From JAFGRR01 sp964499235 (GTDB lineage: Bacteria > Planctomycetota > Phycisphaerae > UBA1845 > Fen-1342): a stretch of DNA of 64,000 bases. This document shows positions 7,461 through 16,405 of this stretch, piece after piece. Position 1 is the stretch's first letter. Each line of letters opens with the position of its first letter. The translations under genes were made by a program, and so were the position numbers. The stretch spans positions 62,001-126,000 of the forward strand of contig CAZCKC010000002.1 in NCBI GenBank assembly GCA_964499235.1, read 5' to 3'. Below the pieces are notes generated by a model. The model was not told where the DNA came from. It searched no databases and saw nothing but the letters and a program-made list of their open reading frames with translations.

Positions 7461-10235
7461 CTACAGTTTTGCGCTGACCTCGATGATCTCGAACGCCTCG
7501 ATGCGATCGCCGGGCTTCACGTCGTCAAACTTTTCGATCTTAATGCCGCACTCCAAGCCCGACCGCACTTCCTTCGCGTCGTCCTTGAAACGCTTGAGCG
7601 AGTCGATGCCCGCATTTTCCAGTACGATCCGCCCGTCGCGCACCAGCCGGACACGATGGTTGCGGCCGATGATGCCGTCGGTGACGTAGCACCCCGCGAC
7701 CGTACCCAGCCGCCCGACGTTGAAGATCTGCCGGACCTCGGCCACGCCGCGCTGCTCGTGCTGCTGATCCGGTTCGAGCAGGCCCTCAAGCGCCTTGTGC
7801 ACATCCTCGAGAATCTCGTAGATCACGCGGTAGGTGCGGATCTCAACGCCGGACCGGTCGGCCATCTGGCGGGCGTGGTCGTCGGCCACCACGTGGAAGC
7901 CGATGACGATCGCCGCCGACGCCTGGGCGAGCGCCACGTCGGCCTCGGTGACCGCCCCGACGCCGGCGTGCAGGATGCGGAGCTCCACCTTGTCCTGCGG
8001 GAACTCGCTGAGCTGCGCCTTGAGCGTCTCGACCGAGCCCTGGGCGTCGGCCTTGATGATCAGGTTGAGGGTCGGCGTATCGGCCTCGCCCGCGCTGGCG
8101 AGCAGCGCCTCGAGCCCTTGCGCCTTTTGAGTCGTTGCCAGGCCCGCCTGCCGGCGGCGATCCTTGCCCTCGCCCGCGATCAGCTGAGCCCGCTTATTGT
8201 CGTCGACCTGGTAGAGCCGGTCACCGGCATCCGGCAGCTCATCGAGCCCCACCACGGTCACCGGCGTACCTGGCCCGGCCTCGTCGATCCGCTGACCGCG
8301 CGGGTCGAGCAGCGACCGCACCCGCCCGTAGCCGGGGCCGCAGACGACGGTCATGCCGGTCTTGAGAACCCCCTCCTGCACCAGCACCCGGGCGACGACG
8401 CCCTGGCCGCTGACCATTTCAGCCTCGATGACGGTCGCGCGGGCGGGCACGGTGGCATCCGCCTTGAGCTCGAGCAGCTCGCTCAGCGTGCTGAGGTGCG
8501 TGAGCAACTCCTCGATGCCTTCGCCGGACTGCGCGCTGGTGCGGATGACGTCGGTCGTGCCGCCCCATTCCGAGGGCACGAGCTCGTGCTCGGCCAGCTG
8601 CGAATAGATGCGATTCACATCGACGCCGGGCAGGTCGATCTTGTTGAGCGCGACCACGATCTGCACGCCCGCCGCCTTGGCGTGGGCGATCGCCTCGGCC
8701 GTCTGCGGCATCACGCCGTCGTCCGCCGCCACCACGAGCACGACCACGTCGGTGAGGTTCGCACCGCGGGCCCGCATGTTGGTGAACGCTTGGTGGCCGG
8801 GCGTGTCGAGGAAGGTCACGGGGCCGTCGGGCGTCTCGATACGTGAGGCGCCAATGTGCTGGGTAATGCCGCCGGCCTCGCCGGCCGCGACGGTCGTGTC
8901 GCGAATGCGGTCGAGCAGCGAGGTCTTGCCGTGGTCGACGTGACCGAGCATCGCGACGATGGGCGGCCGGGCCTCGAGGTTTGTCCGCGCGCGCTCGGCG
9001 TACTCATCCTCGAGTTTCTCGAGCTCGGTCCTCGCGTGGGCGATCTTGATCGTAACGCCGTGCTCCATGGCGACGATTTCAGCCGTCTCGGCGTCGATCG
9101 ACTGGTTGATCATCATCATCTTGCCGGTGTGCTCCATCACCTTCCGCATGACACGGGCGAAGGGCACCCCGATGGCAGCGCAGTAGTCCTTAAGCGTGAT
9201 CGGTGTCTCGATCTCGATCTCAGCCTTGCGGGGGGCGGTCGATTGGCTGCCGGAAGACGCCTGCCGTCGGCGTTCGGCCGCCTTACGGGAGCGGAACCCT
9301 TGGCCGGTCGCACTGGCGAGACGTTCCTTGCGTTCGATCAGGTCCTGGTCGCGCCATTCACGCAGGCGCTCGCCGGGATCCGTGCTCTTGGCACGGCGTT
9401 GCTTGCCGCGTTTGCTATCGTCGCGCTCATCGGTGGCCTTGCCCTTTGACTTTTTGCGGGCGGCGGCCGACTCGGCCTCGCGGGCGGCGATCTCTTCGGG
9501 CGAGAGCGCGGGACCCCGTGGCGTCGTTGCGGGACGGGCCGGGGGACGGGGTCGCGGCGCGCGTACCTGCTCGGGGGCCTCGATGCGAACGACACGCGGG
9601 CCCTTGAGCTCGGCCGGCGTCGGGACAAGCTGCGGACCGGCCGGACCAAACGGCGCGGACGGCGCCGGCGGCCCCCCTGCCTCAGCGTCTGCTTCCTCGG
9701 CCGCTGTGGGGGTTTCGGGCTCAGGCGCGGTTTCTGCGGTGACGGTCGGTGATTCTTCGGTGGGAGGTTGCTCGGAGGTCGCGACCGGCTCGGAGACGGA
9801 CTCGGGCTCGTCAGCGGGGCTCGCGGCGGCCGGCGTTTCGGCCGTCGGCGGTTCCTCGACGGCGATCGCGCTTTGAGTTGCTTCACCGGCGTCACCGGCC
9901 GCGGCGGCTTCCTTCAGGCCCTCGCCGCGTGCGACGGGCGCCTGCGCGGCGGCCACTTCGCTCTCGGCCTGCTCTTCGGCGGCGATTTCGACGGGCTTGT
10001 CCTCGGTGATTTTAGGGCGAGCAACTTTGGTGAGATCGACGGAGGGAGCGGACTCGATGGAGGTCAGGTCGTCGCCTGCGCTAAACCATTCGCGAATCGA
10101 CTCCGCAAGGCCGACGGAAATCGTCGACATGTGGTTCTTGAGCTCGATGCCTTCGGCTTGGCACTTGGCGATGACCTCCTTCGAGGCCACGCCGAGCTCT
10201 TTGGCCAAATTGTGGACCCGTAATGTCTTGGCCAC
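7461..10235 (-). CDS. infB: Translation initiation factor IF-2
   Basis: IF-2 is the GTPase that brings initiator fMet-tRNA to the 30S subunit. The 924-residue product has an IF2_N domain at residues 1-53 (TLRVHNLAKELGVASKEVI), a long low-complexity Ala/Glu/Pro-rich linker (about 60-340), a second IF2_N-type domain (TLKDYCAAIGVPFARVMRKV), and then the GTPase domain with G1 GHVDHGKTSLLDRIR, G2 GGITQHIGA, G3 DTPGHQAF and G4 NKIDLPG. Domains II-IV follow, ending IEAFEIIEVSAKL. The start is GTG at 10235 with GGAGG 5-6 bases upstream. It is the first gene of the leftward translation cluster; nusA, often its upstream neighbour, is not in the window. Confidence 0.97.
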   Translation of the reverse strand: MAKTLRVHNLAKELGVASKEVIAKCQAEGIELKNHMSTISVGLAESIREWFSAGDDLTSIESAPSVDLTKVARPKITEDKPVEIAAEEQAESEVAAAQAPVARGEGLKEAAAAGDAGEATQSAIAVEEPPTAETPAAASPADEPESVSEPVATSEQPPTEESPTVTAETAPEPETPTAAEEADAEAGGPPAPSAPFGPAGPQLVPTPAELKGPRVVRIEAPEQVRAPRPRPPARPATTPRGPALSPEEIAAREAESAAARKKSKGKATDERDDSKRGKQRRAKSTDPGERLREWRDQDLIERKERLASATGQGFRSRKAAERRRQASSGSQSTAPRKAEIEIETPITLKDYCAAIGVPFARVMRKVMEHTGKMMMINQSIDAETAEIVAMEHGVTIKIAHARTELEKLEDEYAERARTNLEARPPIVAMLGHVDHGKTSLLDRIRDTTVAAGEAGGITQHIGASRIETPDGPVTFLDTPGHQAFTNMRARGANLTDVVVLVVAADDGVMPQTAEAIAHAKAAGVQIVVALNKIDLPGVDVNRIYSQLAEHELVPSEWGGTTDVIRTSAQSGEGIEELLTHLSTLSELLELKADATVPARATVIEAEMVSGQGVVARVLVQEGVLKTGMTVVCGPGYGRVRSLLDPRGQRIDEAGPGTPVTVVGLDELPDAGDRLYQVDDNKRAQLIAGEGKDRRRQAGLATTQKAQGLEALLASAGEADTPTLNLIIKADAQGSVETLKAQLSEFPQDKVELRILHAGVGAVTEADVALAQASAAIVIGFHVVADDHARQMADRSGVEIRTYRVIYEILEDVHKALEGLLEPDQQHEQRGVAEVRQIFNVGRLGTVAGCYVTDGIIGRNHRVRLVRDGRIVLENAGIDSLKRFKDDAKEVRSGLECGIKIEKFDDVKPGDRIEAFEIIEVSAKL

Positions 10236-10774
10236 GCAATCCTCCGTACTGCCTAACGATGGGTCGTCCGATGCACATGGACTTAGCCGGCTGCCGTGCG
10301 ATGCATCATGACGCTCCTTAATGCCTTACCGCTTTTTTCAGGCCGCGTGACGCCGATCACGCGGCCGGCCGGTCACGACAGCGCCGCGTGTCGGAGCGGC
10401 CGACTGTTGATAATTACTGGGCGGCGGCCGGCAGCGCCCCGTGCCTGCGTTCCGGGCCGGGGCGACACCCGGCCACTAACCGCGATCCTCAAGAATAGCA
10501 CGAGCGAGTCCCGCACGCCAGCCCGTCCCCTCCGCTGGAGGGCTGCAAATCGCATTACGGCGGCTCTACGAAACCTCCGGCGCGAGATTTTATCCACACT
10601 GATTGACATGATAGCACGTTGCACACTAGCGTTCCGGCGGTTACTTTTTCGGGGCGTTTTCAGTTGGGTCGTCAACCGTACGCCCACGCAACGACCGACG
10701 CTGCAAACATCAACTGTGCCGTGATGCCGGGACCGCGCACGGTCCAGGTCCGCACGGGAGCGCAAGGGACACTC
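10236..10774. other. Divergent intergenic region between infB and a glycosyltransferase gene
   Basis: A 539-base stretch between two divergent genes and the longest gene-free stretch in the window. Short open frames exist on both strands but have no ribosome site and no recognisable product, so I read none as genes. A TTGACA box at 10603-10608 on the + strand could be the -35 of a promoter for the rightward glycosyltransferase gene; the matching -10 is weak (TAGCGT around 10627). The infB promoter must also lie here, but I cannot place it. GC-rich inverted segments occur around 10347-10377. Confidence 0.4.
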
Positions 10775-12103
10775 ATGAAAGTCCTGATGCTCGGGTGGGA
10801 GTTCCCCCCCTATATCAGCGGCGGGCTTGGGACCGCCTGCTTCGGGCTGACGCGCGGCATGGCCAAGCTCGGGGCGGAGGTCACGTTCGTCCTGCCGCGC
10901 CCGGTCGGTAACGGCGCCAGCTCGCACGTTCGGCTCATTAGCGGCCCTGGCGGTTTGATCACCGACCAGTTCAGTGCCGACGAGGAAGACCCGCTTGGTC
11001 TCGGCAAGGAATTCAACATTGCCTTCCGGGCCGTGAACGCGGCCATTCGGCCTTACCTGACCCCGGAAGAAGCTGAGCGGCTTGCCGAGGAAGAAGGTCG
11101 CATCCGCGACCGCGAGACGGCCGCGACCGACCCCGCCGCGCAGGCGGAGTTGGCGCGGACGCTGGGGAGCGCCGATCCCTATGGCGGCAACCTCTTCCTC
11201 GAGGTCGGCCGCTACGCGGCTGCCGCCCGGCAGATCGCCCGTGACGAGGCGTTCGAGGTCGTCCACGCGCATGACTGGATGACCTACCTGGCGGGGATCG
11301 CGGCCAAGCAGGAAAGCGGTCGGCCGCTGGTCGTGCACGTCCATTCGACGGAATTTGACCGCTCGGGCCTGCACGTGAACCAACAGATTTACGACATCGA
11401 ACGGGCGGGGATGCATGCGGCCGACCACGTGATCGCAGTCAGCCACCTCACGAAGCGGATCTGTGTGGAGCGCTACGGGCTGCCGGAATGGAAGGTCACG
11501 GTCGTCTACAACGCGATCGACGACGACGGTGGGGCCGGCACGCTGCGGTTTCCGCCGATCAAGCGGGACGAGAAGATCGTCCTGTTTCTGGGCCGGATCA
11601 CGATGCAGAAGGGCCCGGAGTACTTCATCGCAGCGGCGAAGAAGGTGCTTGAGCGGATGGAGGACGTCCGGTTCATCATGGCGGGCGGGGGCGATCTGGC
11701 CCGGCGGATGATCGAGCTGGCGGCGGAGATGGGGATCGGGCACCGGGTGCTGTTCACGGGCTTTCTGCGCGGGGACGACGTCCGGAAGGTCTTTCAGATG
11801 GCGGACTTGTACGTGATGCCGTCGGTCTCCGAGCCGTTCGGGATCGCTCCCCTGGAAGCATTGGCCAACAACGTGCCGGTGCTGATCTCGAAGCAGAGCG
11901 GCGTAGCCGAGGTGCTTCGCCACGCGTTGAAGGTGGATTTCTGGGACGTGGACGAGATGGCGAACAAGATTTTGGCCGTCCTCCGCCACCCGCCGCTGCA
12001 GCAAACCCTGCGTGACCATGGTACAATTGAGGTCAGGCGTTTCAGCTGGACGGATTCGGCGAAACATTGCCTCGACGTGTACCGGCACGCCAGCGTCAAC
12101 TGA
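10775..12103 (+). CDS. Glycosyltransferase, glycogen synthase-like (GT4/GT5 type)
   Basis: A 442-residue GT-B fold glycosyltransferase. The N-terminus MKVLMLGWEFPPYISGGLG is the nucleotide-sugar and acceptor loop typical of glycogen synthases and related GT4 enzymes. HAHDWMTYLAG lies in the first Rossmann domain, and the C-terminal donor-binding domain has FLGRITMQKGPEYFI, FTGFLRGDDV and the EX7E motif as EPFGIAPLEAL. ATG at 10775 is preceded by AAGGGA. It is followed 75 bases later by a GH57 gene, and such pairs usually make or remodel alpha-glucans such as glycogen. The donor (ADP-glucose or other) cannot be read from the sequence, so I give no gene symbol. Confidence 0.85.
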   Translation: MKVLMLGWEFPPYISGGLGTACFGLTRGMAKLGAEVTFVLPRPVGNGASSHVRLISGPGGLITDQFSADEEDPLGLGKEFNIAFRAVNAAIRPYLTPEEAERLAEEEGRIRDRETAATDPAAQAELARTLGSADPYGGNLFLEVGRYAAAARQIARDEAFEVVHAHDWMTYLAGIAAKQESGRPLVVHVHSTEFDRSGLHVNQQIYDIERAGMHAADHVIAVSHLTKRICVERYGLPEWKVTVVYNAIDDDGGAGTLRFPPIKRDEKIVLFLGRITMQKGPEYFIAAAKKVLERMEDVRFIMAGGGDLARRMIELAAEMGIGHRVLFTGFLRGDDVRKVFQMADLYVMPSVSEPFGIAPLEALANNVPVLISKQSGVAEVLRHALKVDFWDVDEMANKILAVLRHPPLQQTLRDHGTIEVRRFSWTDSAKHCLDVYRHASVN

Positions 12104-12178
12104 CGGCTCCGCGGCGCCGGGACGGGCTTTGGCCCGTTGGAGGATCCGCTCGCGCACCTTGCCAGGAGGGCGGCCGGC

Positions 12179-13369
12179 ATGGCGACCGTTTGTTGCTACT
12201 TTCAGGTTCACCAGCCCGACCGGCTGCGACGGTTCAGCATCTTTGACCAGTCGCACAATTATCTCGACGAGAACGCGAACCGCGACATCCTGCGACGGGT
12301 GGCGTATAAGTGCTACCTGCCGGCGAACTCGGTCCTCTACGAGTTGATCAACCGCCACGAGGGCCGCTTCAAGATCGCCTACTCGCTGTCGGGCATCATG
12401 CTCGAGCAGCTCGAGCGGTTCATGCCCGAGGTGCTGATCTCGTTTCAGCGGCTGGCGGAGACCGGCTGCGTCGAGCTGCTGGCGGAGACTTACTACCACT
12501 CGCTGAGCTTTCTTTACTCGCGGGAGGAGTTCACGCAGCAGGTGCAGCTGCACCAGCGAAGGATCGACGCGCTCTTCGGCCAGCGGACGCGGGTCTTCCG
12601 CAACACCGAGCTGATCTATAACAACGACGTCGCGGCCGCCGCCCAGGCGCTGGGTTTCGACGTGGTGCTCTGCGAGGGGGCTGAGCCGCTGCTGGGCTAT
12701 CGCCCGCCGAGCCGGCTGTACACGCCGCCGGATGTGCCGGGGCCGCGGCTGCTGTTGAAGAACTACCGCCTCTCGGACGACATCGCCTTCCGCTTCAGCA
12801 ACCGCGGCTGGGCGGAGTGGCCAATGACGCCGAGCCGCTTTGCCGAAAAGATTCATCAGGTAAACGAGGACGGCGGCGAGGTTGTCAACCTGTTCATGGA
12901 CTACGAGACGTTCGGCGAGCACCAGTGGGTCGAGACGGGGATCCTCGATTTCCTGGCGCACTTCCCCGACGAGGTATTCGAGCGCGGCGACGACTTCATG
13001 ACGCCGAGCGAGGTTGCGGCGGCGTACGAACCGGTCGGCGAGTACGACGTGCCGCACATGATCTCGTGGGCGGACAGCGAGCGCGACCTCTCGGCGTGGC
13101 TCGGCAACGCGATGCAATCGAACGCGATGCACGAGTTGTTCCGCCTCGAGGACCGCATCAAGACCGCCGACGACCCGCAGCTGCTCGCCGACTGGCGGCG
13201 GCTGCAGACGAGCGACCACTTCTACTACATGTGCACGAAGTATTTCGCGGACGGCGACGTCCACAAGTACTTCAACCCCTACGACTCGCCCTATGACTCG
13301 TACATCAACTTCATGAACGTGATGGACAACCTGCGCGGCCGGCTACCGTCGGCGAAAAAGGCGGGCTGA
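12179..13369 (+). CDS. Glycoside hydrolase family 57 (alpha-amylase / branching-type) enzyme
   Basis: The 396-residue product has the GH57 (beta/alpha)7-barrel signature: CCYFQVHQPDRLRRF near the N-terminus (the conserved HQP), CVELLAETYYHSLSFLYS, FRNTELIYNNDVAAAAQALG, and FMDYETFGEHQW, which carries the conserved acidic region late in the barrel. GH57 enzymes cut or transfer alpha-1,4 or alpha-1,6 glucans. I chose ATG at 12179 because AGGAGG lies about 9 bases upstream; an in-frame ATG 42 bases earlier lacks such a site. It sits directly after the glycogen synthase-like gene on the same strand, so the pair probably works on an intracellular storage glucan. No signal peptide is visible. Confidence 0.87.
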   Translation: MATVCCYFQVHQPDRLRRFSIFDQSHNYLDENANRDILRRVAYKCYLPANSVLYELINRHEGRFKIAYSLSGIMLEQLERFMPEVLISFQRLAETGCVELLAETYYHSLSFLYSREEFTQQVQLHQRRIDALFGQRTRVFRNTELIYNNDVAAAAQALGFDVVLCEGAEPLLGYRPPSRLYTPPDVPGPRLLLKNYRLSDDIAFRFSNRGWAEWPMTPSRFAEKIHQVNEDGGEVVNLFMDYETFGEHQWVETGILDFLAHFPDEVFERGDDFMTPSEVAAAYEPVGEYDVPHMISWADSERDLSAWLGNAMQSNAMHELFRLEDRIKTADDPQLLADWRRLQTSDHFYYMCTKYFADGDVHKYFNPYDSPYDSYINFMNVMDNLRGRLPSAKKAG

Positions 13370-13387
13370 CCCCGTCGTCCGCGTTGA

Positions 13388-13846
13388 TCAGGCGACGAAG
13401 ACGCGGTGAAAAGGTGTCAGGCGGGCGCTGTCCGCGTCCTCGACCGGCGCCAGGTCCAGCGCGGCGAACGCGGGGCTGGCAAGAAACGCGCGGTTGCTCG
13501 CCAGAAGCTGCGGCAGGGCTTGGATGGCGGCCGGCTCCAGCCAGCGGAGTTCGGCGACCTCGGCGGGGTTGGCGACCAGCGGACGGGGCAGCAGCGTGCA
13601 CCGCCACCAGTGAAGCTTCAGCCCGCCGTCGGGCCGCGTGTACTCCCAGATCTTGCGCTCGGGACGGATCGCGCCGGCAACCTCTTCACGGAACTCGCGC
13701 ACGGCCGCGGCGGCCTGATCCTCGCCGGCCTCGATGCCGCCGCCGACGAAGCACCACGCGCCCCCGGCCAGCAGGCCTTCCGCCCGCTTGATGACCAGCA
13801 GGCGGCCATGCCGCGCCACCACCGTCACTACACCTTCACGCTGCAT
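13388..13846 (-). CDS. Nudix hydrolase
   Basis: A 152-residue Nudix protein that would hydrolyse a nucleoside diphosphate linked to some other group. The Nudix box reads GGGIEAGEDQAAAAVREF then REEVA: the metal-binding glutamates are present, while the usual glycine after the second EE is alanine. The N-terminal strand (VVTVVARHGRLLVIKRAEG) and WCFVGGG are typical. The substrate cannot be predicted. It converges on the GH57 gene, with 18 bases between the two stops. Confidence 0.85.
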   Translation of the reverse strand: MQREGVVTVVARHGRLLVIKRAEGLLAGGAWCFVGGGIEAGEDQAAAAVREFREEVAGAIRPERKIWEYTRPDGGLKLHWWRCTLLPRPLVANPAEVAELRWLEPAAIQALPQLLASNRAFLASPAFAALDLAPVEDADSARLTPFHRVFVA

Positions 13847-13869
13847 GCGGCTTCCGTCCCGTTGACTTC

Positions 13870-13905
13870 CCGCCGGGCGCGCGCGACTCGGCGCGCGCCC
13901 GGCGG
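13870..13905 (-). terminator. Perfect 15-bp GC hairpin between two leftward genes
   Basis: Arms 13870-13884 and 13891-13905 are exact reverse complements with a 6-base loop (GACTCG). It lies just downstream of the small lipoprotein gene and upstream of the Nudix gene, both leftward. The stem is strong enough to end transcription, but neither side has a run of T, so it may act as an RNA stabiliser or a factor-dependent stop. Confidence 0.5.
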
Positions 13906-13936
13906 AAAGCGTTCGTCGTTGCGACGCGGCCGCGGC

Positions 13937-14302
13937 CTACTGCCGCTTCATCGTCGCGGTCCATTCCGCGCCTTCGTCGGTAACGCCCTCGACGGTCAGC
14001 TTGTCGCCCAGCCAGTTGGGATAGGCGGTGTACGTCCGCTTCGTGCCGTTCTCGCCCACGAAGGTGATTTCGTTCGCATTCTTGTCGTAGGTGTACGTGC
14101 CGTCGTACTGGTGGGTCGTGTCGTCGTACTCGACGGTCGCGGAGTAGTCACCGTCCTCGGCCAGCATGATCTTGCCGAACTCGAACTCGCCCTCGGCCGC
14201 CGGCGGATTGATATCGACCTTCGACCAGGTACCCTGAACCGTGGCACACCCAACCGTCGTGAGCGCCGCACCAATCAATGCAAGCGAAAGCAGCCGTTTC
14301 AT
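13937..14302 (-). CDS. Small lipoprotein, lipocalin-like
   Basis: A 121-residue lipoprotein with signal sequence MKRLLSLALIGAALTTVGC, where the final Cys is the lipid-modified residue. The mature part is a short run of beta strands with polar turns (GTWSKVDINPP, YDGTYTYDKNANEITFVGE, KLTVEGVTDEGAEW). This resembles small lipocalin-like or META-like barrels, though no family is certain. Two ATGs are adjacent; the second, at 14302, is better spaced from GGGAGG (6 bases), so I use it. Its cargo or partner is unknown. Confidence 0.7.
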   Translation of the reverse strand: MKRLLSLALIGAALTTVGCATVQGTWSKVDINPPAAEGEFEFGKIMLAEDGDYSATVEYDDTTHQYDGTYTYDKNANEITFVGENGTKRTYTAYPNWLGDKLTVEGVTDEGAEWTATMKRQ

Positions 14303-14402
14303 CATGAGCCTCCCTTCTGGATCCTCTGACTACGATTCCCTGTGGTCCGGGGCGGGCGCCCCGCCGCTGGTGGTCATTGTAATCGGATCGCGGGGGGGGT
14401 GC

Positions 14403-15221
14403 TCAGACCGAGGGCGGCGCCGGGGCCGCGGGCCAGCGGGTCTCGAAGTCGCAGCCCCCCTGCTCGTTTCGGGCTACCTGGATCGAGCCGCCGCGCTCCT
14501 GCACGATGAGTCGACAGACGTGCAACCCCAGCCCGATGCCCCGCCAGCCGGTTTGATCGGTGGCAGCGTCAGTCCGGAGGAATGGCTCAAAAAGATGGTT
14601 GAGCTCCTCGGCATCGATGCCACAGCCCGAATCCCGGACCCGCAGCACCACGCACCCGTGCTCCCCCCAGCCGTCGACCCGCAACTCGCCGCGGTGCGAC
14701 TGCATCGCCTGGCGGGCGTTCACGAGCAGGTTCAGCAGGACCTGCTCGATCAACAGTGCCGGGGTGTCGATCCAGAGGTCGCCGGGGATCGCGAGCTGGA
14801 GGTCGATCCCGTCCTTGCGAAACGGGCGGATCGCCTCCTCGACCGCGGTCTCGACCGCGTCAGCCGCCCGGGTAACGCGCGGGGCGGCCTCGTTGTCCGG
14901 GTCGGCCACCCGGAGCAGGTGGCGGCACATCGAGATCGCCTTCTTGACCTGCTCGACGGTCCGCTCGAGGGCCCGCCGCATGGCATCGGGGTCATCGCGG
15001 TTGAGCGCGTCAACGGCTCGGGCCAGGATCGGCGTCATCAGGTTGTTGAACTCATGAGCCAGCATCGCGGAGGTCGTCCCAGCAACCGCGAGCCGCTGCA
15101 GCGCGACCACTTGGTCCTGTAGTGTCTGAACATCGCGAGCGAGTGCGTTGCCGCCAGGGGGGCTGGTGCGTCGGGCCGAAGTGCCGTTGGCCTGCCGCAC
15201 CGAAGAGAATTGAGCCGCCAT
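14403..15221 (-). CDS. Sensorless histidine kinase
   Basis: A 272-residue kinase made only of a dimerisation/phosphoacceptor domain and a catalytic ATPase domain. The H-box is LAHEFNNLMTPILARAVDAL (about residues 54-73, as in NtrB/AtoS-like kinases). The ATP-binding N box is LLNLLVNARQAMQ, the G1 box RDSGCGIDAEELNHLFEPF, and the G2 box GIGLGLHVCRLIVQERGG. There is no transmembrane or PAS sensor segment, so the input must come from a partner or from the short N-terminal coil (DVQTLQDQVVALQRLAVAG). No response regulator is adjacent. A well-formed promoter lies upstream. Confidence 0.87.
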   Translation of the reverse strand: MAAQFSSVRQANGTSARRTSPPGGNALARDVQTLQDQVVALQRLAVAGTTSAMLAHEFNNLMTPILARAVDALNRDDPDAMRRALERTVEQVKKAISMCRHLLRVADPDNEAAPRVTRAADAVETAVEEAIRPFRKDGIDLQLAIPGDLWIDTPALLIEQVLLNLLVNARQAMQSHRGELRVDGWGEHGCVVLRVRDSGCGIDAEELNHLFEPFLRTDAATDQTGWRGIGLGLHVCRLIVQERGGSIQVARNEQGGCDFETRWPAAPAPPSV

Positions 15222-15305
15222 TCCATCCCTCGTCTGCCGATACTCTGTCAGAGCAAGTAATGCGGTTCGTTTGCTTGACGCACCTGTGATCGCTTATGGC
15301 GCGGC

Positions 15306-15335
15306 AGAATACGAAGCAGCTGACAGGCTTGTCAA
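15306..15335 (-). promoter_or_regulatory. Sigma-70-type promoter for the sensorless histidine kinase gene
   Basis: On the minus strand, TTGACA (15330-15335) and TATTCT (15306-15311) are separated by 18 bases. This is a full -35 match and a 4/6 -10 match, 85 bases upstream of the kinase start at 15221. Confidence 0.55.
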
Positions 15336-15369
15336 ACAAAACTGGGGGATTGCGCTAGAGTTGCCGGCT

Positions 15370-16395
15370 TCAGGCGGGGCTCTCAGGCTTCAGAGGCCGG
15401 TTCATGAGGTCGCTGATGGCCTCTAGGGGAGTCTTTCGCTCGAAGAGGACCTCGCCGACGGCCTGCGTGATCGGCATCTCAACGCGCAGCCGCCGAGCCA
15501 GGGCGAGGACCGCCCGCGTGGTGGGGATACCCTCGATCACGGCGTCGCTTTCGCGGAGGACGTCGTCGACCGCCTTGCCGCGGCCGATCGCCTCGCCGGC
15601 CGAGCGGTTCCGCCCCAGCGGCGAGACGCAGGTGGTCACCAGGTCACCGACGCCGGCCAGCCCGACGAACGTGTCCGGCTGGGCCCCCATGGCGACACCC
15701 AGCCGCGTGATCTCGACGAGACCGCGGGTCAGCAAGGCCGCCTTCGCGTTGTTGCCGGCCCGCAGCCCGTCGAGCGTGCCGGCCGCCAGGGCGATGACGT
15801 TCTTGACCGCGCCGGCCAGCTCGACGCCGAGGACGTCGCGGTTGGTGTAGACCCGGAACCAGGAGGTTGTGAGCACCGCCTGGATCTGCTCGGCCACGCT
15901 GAGGTCGGCGCAGGCGACGACGACGGTCGTGGGTAGGCAGCGGGCCATCTCGGGGGCGATGCTCGGGCCGCTGAGGGCCGCGACCGGCTGCGAGGGCAGG
16001 AACTCGGCCAGGATCTCGCTGGGGCGGAGGGTGGACTCGATCTCCAGGCCCTTGGTGACGCTGCAGATCGGCACCTGCGGCGGGATGAAGTCGACGCAGC
16101 GGTCCCAGACCGCCCGCAGGTACTGGCACGGGACCGCGGAGACGATCAGCTCAGTGTTCGCGAGCGCCGCTCGCGGGTCGGCCGTGAACGACACGCGCTC
16201 GTTGAGCCGCAGCCCGGGCAGGTGGCGGCGGTTCTCGCGTTGCACGATCAACTGCTGGACCCGCTCGTCGGTGCGGGCGAGCAGCGCGACGTGCAGGCCG
16301 TTGCTCGCCAGAATCTGCGACATGATCGTGCCCATGCCGCCGGTGCCGATCACGGTCGCCTTGGTGATGAGCGGTGCGTCTGCGAGCGGGCTCAC
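15370..16395 (-). CDS. gpsA: Glycerol-3-phosphate dehydrogenase [NAD(P)+]
   Basis: Reduces dihydroxyacetone phosphate to sn-glycerol 3-phosphate for phospholipid synthesis. It has the N-terminal Rossmann motif VIGTGGMGTIMSQILASNG, then SVTKGLE, SGPSIAPEMA (family SGPSFA-E), the catalytic-lysine region ELAGAVKNVIALAAG, and GLAGVGDLVTTCVSPLGRNR. I chose GTG at 16395, giving 341 residues: an AGGA overlapping the addA stop codon sits 8 bases upstream. A TTG further up at 16428 would add 11 residues and overlap addA by 23 bases. Its position right after addA suggests coupled translation. Confidence 0.93.
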   Translation of the reverse strand: MSPLADAPLITKATVIGTGGMGTIMSQILASNGLHVALLARTDERVQQLIVQRENRRHLPGLRLNERVSFTADPRAALANTELIVSAVPCQYLRAVWDRCVDFIPPQVPICSVTKGLEIESTLRPSEILAEFLPSQPVAALSGPSIAPEMARCLPTTVVVACADLSVAEQIQAVLTTSWFRVYTNRDVLGVELAGAVKNVIALAAGTLDGLRAGNNAKAALLTRGLVEITRLGVAMGAQPDTFVGLAGVGDLVTTCVSPLGRNRSAGEAIGRGKAVDDVLRESDAVIEGIPTTRAVLALARRLRVEMPITQAVGEVLFERKTPLEAISDLMNRPLKPESPA

Positions 16396-16405
16396 GGTTC
16401 GATTC

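Noticed and set aside
10296..10724. 142-codon rightward frame between infB and the glycosyltransferase
   Set aside because: No ribosome site, Arg/Thr/Leu-rich without a family, and it runs through the likely promoter region.
10373..13264. 963-codon leftward frame opposite the glycosyltransferase and GH57 genes
   Set aside because: Both opposite genes match known families with catalytic motifs; this frame does not.
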